A stretch of DNA of 7,030 nucleotides from positions 1 through 7,030 of the forward strand of contig JAIPHI010000138.1 in the NCBI GenBank assembly GCA_021735285.1, read 5' to 3'. Every line of letters starts with the position of its first letter. Within the stretch, counting starts at the first letter, position 1. Source of the DNA: Fidelibacterota bacterium. GTDB taxonomy: Bacteria > Fidelibacterota > UBA2242 > JAFGTP01. Below the pieces are notes generated by a model, which saw only the letters and a program-made list of their open reading frames with translations, searched no databases and was not told the DNA's origin. The position numbers and the translations under genes were made by a program. Shown piece by piece: positions 5,822-7,030 of the stretch.

Positions 5822-7030
5822 ATGAATAGGATAATAAGTGTCATCATTTTAATTTTTTGTTTGTTTTGCTTTAGTTGTGAGACTTTGATCCAGCCAGATG
5901 ACCGGGAAAGAAAAATCAATGATATAGAAACTCCCTTTGATTTTTCAACAGCTCGAGAGGTAGATGTTACAATAAAAGCTGAGAATGAGGCTGGCGAAGC
6001 AGTATCAAGAGTATATTTTGAACTATTAAAAGATGAGCATCTGCTCTCTACAGGACAAACGAATAATACAGGCGAGTTTAATTCAACTATTGTTATTCCT
6101 ACTTATCTTCAGTCTTTGACAATCAGGTCCAGAGCAGGTCAAAAAGAAGTTTCTGTGACAAATGGAGATATTGATTATACTTATAAAATTGATAATAAAA
6201 CCAATAATTCAACAAATTCCCTTAAAAAGAATACAGCAGCTACTTGTTATAGCTATAACGTCCATTATACACAGGAAATAAGAAATAGTTGTATAAAATT
6301 CGAAGATGCCGGATATTGGCCTGGAGAATGGGAAGAGGATCCTCTGGGTGAAGATGGACTGGTTGAGACTGATATTTTTATAATTAAAGTTCAAGATAGT
6401 GTTGAAACCATCAATCTCACTCTTAAAGCCGGCCCTTCTACTGAAGAGGTAACATTAAATGGTGTTGGGGATTCCAAAAGTGCGCTGGGTTTTGAATGCA
6501 CATTCGTAAGTAGAAGTTATGCCTGGTGGGAGACCTACCAATATAAAATTGGAATCACCAGTGATGATGTAAAAGGTCGGGGCCGATGGGGTACAAAAGC
6601 TCTTAGCAATGTTGAATTTTGTTTTGGAAATGGAAGTACTGTTGATCAGGCTGATTATTGGACTAAAAGATACAGTGGTTGTACACAAGAAGCGCCTGAT
6701 GGAATTGATAATGATTATGACGGCTTTATTGATGAAGGTTTTGAGGATTTAGATGCTGATAACGACGGAGTAGTCGATGCTAACGATGCTTATCCGGACG
6801 ATCCGGAGAAAGCCTTTAACAATTATTATCCTGATAAAGATCAGTTCGGTACTCTTGCATATGAAGATAAATGGCCTATCCAGGGTGATTATGATTTTAA
6901 CGATCTAATCATCGGTTATAATTTTAATCATGTTGTCAAAAATATTGAAGGTGGTACTAATCAAGTAGTTCAAATTGACGCTAGTCTGGTAGTCAGAGCA
7001 ACCGGTGCCAGATACGAAAATGGTTTTGGA
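5822..7030 (+). CDS. LruC-domain (DUF4842-type) exported lipoprotein, 3' truncated by window
   Basis: The frame is open for 403 codons from ATG 5822 to the window end. Residues 1-18 form a lipoprotein signal peptide (MNRIISVIILIFCLFCFS) ending at Cys19. The lipobox is loose (Cys-Phe-Ser-Cys), as often seen in FCB bacteria. A beta-rich N-terminal part follows, starting 'FDFSTAREVDVTI' (39-51) with 'TGEFNSTIVIPTYLQSLTI' after it, typical of LruC proteins. A middle beta region contains 'KALSNVEFCFG'. An Asp-rich block of DGIDNDYDGFIDEG (293-306, MopE-like metal-binding motif) and 'DLDADNDGVVDANDAYPDDP' (309-328, thrombospondin type-3-like calcium repeat) leads into the LruC signature 'YEDKWPIQGDYDFNDLIIGY' (347-366). 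GGAAAA (5811-5816) is a weak ribosome site. The protein is likely cell-surface or periplasmic. Its function is unknown; the Leptospira founder of the family is an outer-membrane lipoprotein known as an antigen. Confidence 0.92.
   Translation, partial: MNRIISVIILIFCLFCFSCETLIQPDDRERKINDIETPFDFSTAREVDVTIKAENEAGEAVSRVYFELLKDEHLLSTGQTNNTGEFNSTIVIPTYLQSLTIRSRAGQKEVSVTNGDIDYTYKIDNKTNNSTNSLKKNTAATCYSYNVHYTQEIRNSCIKFEDAGYWPGEWEEDPLGEDGLVETDIFIIKVQDSVETINLTLKAGPSTEEVTLNGVGDSKSALGFECTFVSRSYAWWETYQYKIGITSDDVKGRGRWGTKALSNVEFCFGNGSTVDQADYWTKRYSGCTQEAPDGIDNDYDGFIDEGFEDLDADNDGVVDANDAYPDDPEKAFNNYYPDKDQFGTLAYEDKWPIQGDYDFNDLIIGYNFNHVVKNIEGGTNQVVQIDASLVVRATGARYENGFG

Noticed and set aside
5788..5829. 13-codon ORF (MKRYNKILENYNE) overlapping the lipoprotein start, as a leader peptide
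   Set aside because: It has no ribosome site, the putative transcription start lies inside or after it, and short open frames are common in this AT-rich DNA.
6209..6688. Two minus-strand frames opposite the lipoprotein gene
   Set aside because: They lie entirely inside a continuous, well-supported + strand gene and show no recognisable family or ribosome site.

Overview
The window is AT-rich bacterial DNA. Every gene with a recognisable family is on the + strand. Its left three quarters is the distal half of a division and cell-wall (dcw) cluster: the last 54 codons of murG, then complete murC, ftsQ, a small unrecognised gene, ftsA and ftsZ. murB and ddl are absent between murC and ftsQ. This is the order familiar from Bacteroidota and relatives (the FCB superphylum). 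The right end carries the first 403 codons of an exported LruC-domain (DUF4842-type) lipoprotein, a family common in Bacteroidota, Leptospira and some related phyla. Clear AGGAGG-type ribosome binding sites fit classical Bacteroidota poorly. A low-GC member of a sister FCB phylum, such as Cloacimonadota, is a reasonable guess, but it cannot be proved from this window.

Layout: murG end (1-165) overlaps murC (162-1517) by four bases. ftsQ (1519-2292) follows after one base. A 92-codon gene with the strongest Shine-Dalgarno in the window (2318-2596) comes next. It is followed by a 113-base stretch that is itself open from a TTG at 2599 to a stop abutting ftsA, so a 36-codon gene is possible. ftsA (2710-3975) and ftsZ (ATG at 3992, stop at 5215) follow. 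After ftsZ there is a doubtful 63-codon ORF (5251-5442) and a hairpin just past it. Then comes an AT-rich gap with an imperfect inverted repeat of about 187 bp (5498-5684) and T-tract-rich DNA. A promoter-like stretch with a perfect 12-bp palindrome lies just before the lipoprotein gene (5822 to beyond 7030).

How the genes work together: MurG makes lipid II and MurC adds L-alanine to UDP-MurNAc, so both supply peptidoglycan precursor. FtsZ polymerises at midcell, FtsA anchors it to the membrane through a C-terminal amphipathic helix, and FtsQ links the early ring to the septal synthesis machinery. The packing (overlap, 1-base gap, short gaps with SD sites) indicates co-translation from a promoter upstream of the window. 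The two least understood parts are the small soluble helical protein between ftsQ and ftsA, a candidate lineage-specific division factor, and the structured gap between ftsZ and the lipoprotein gene.
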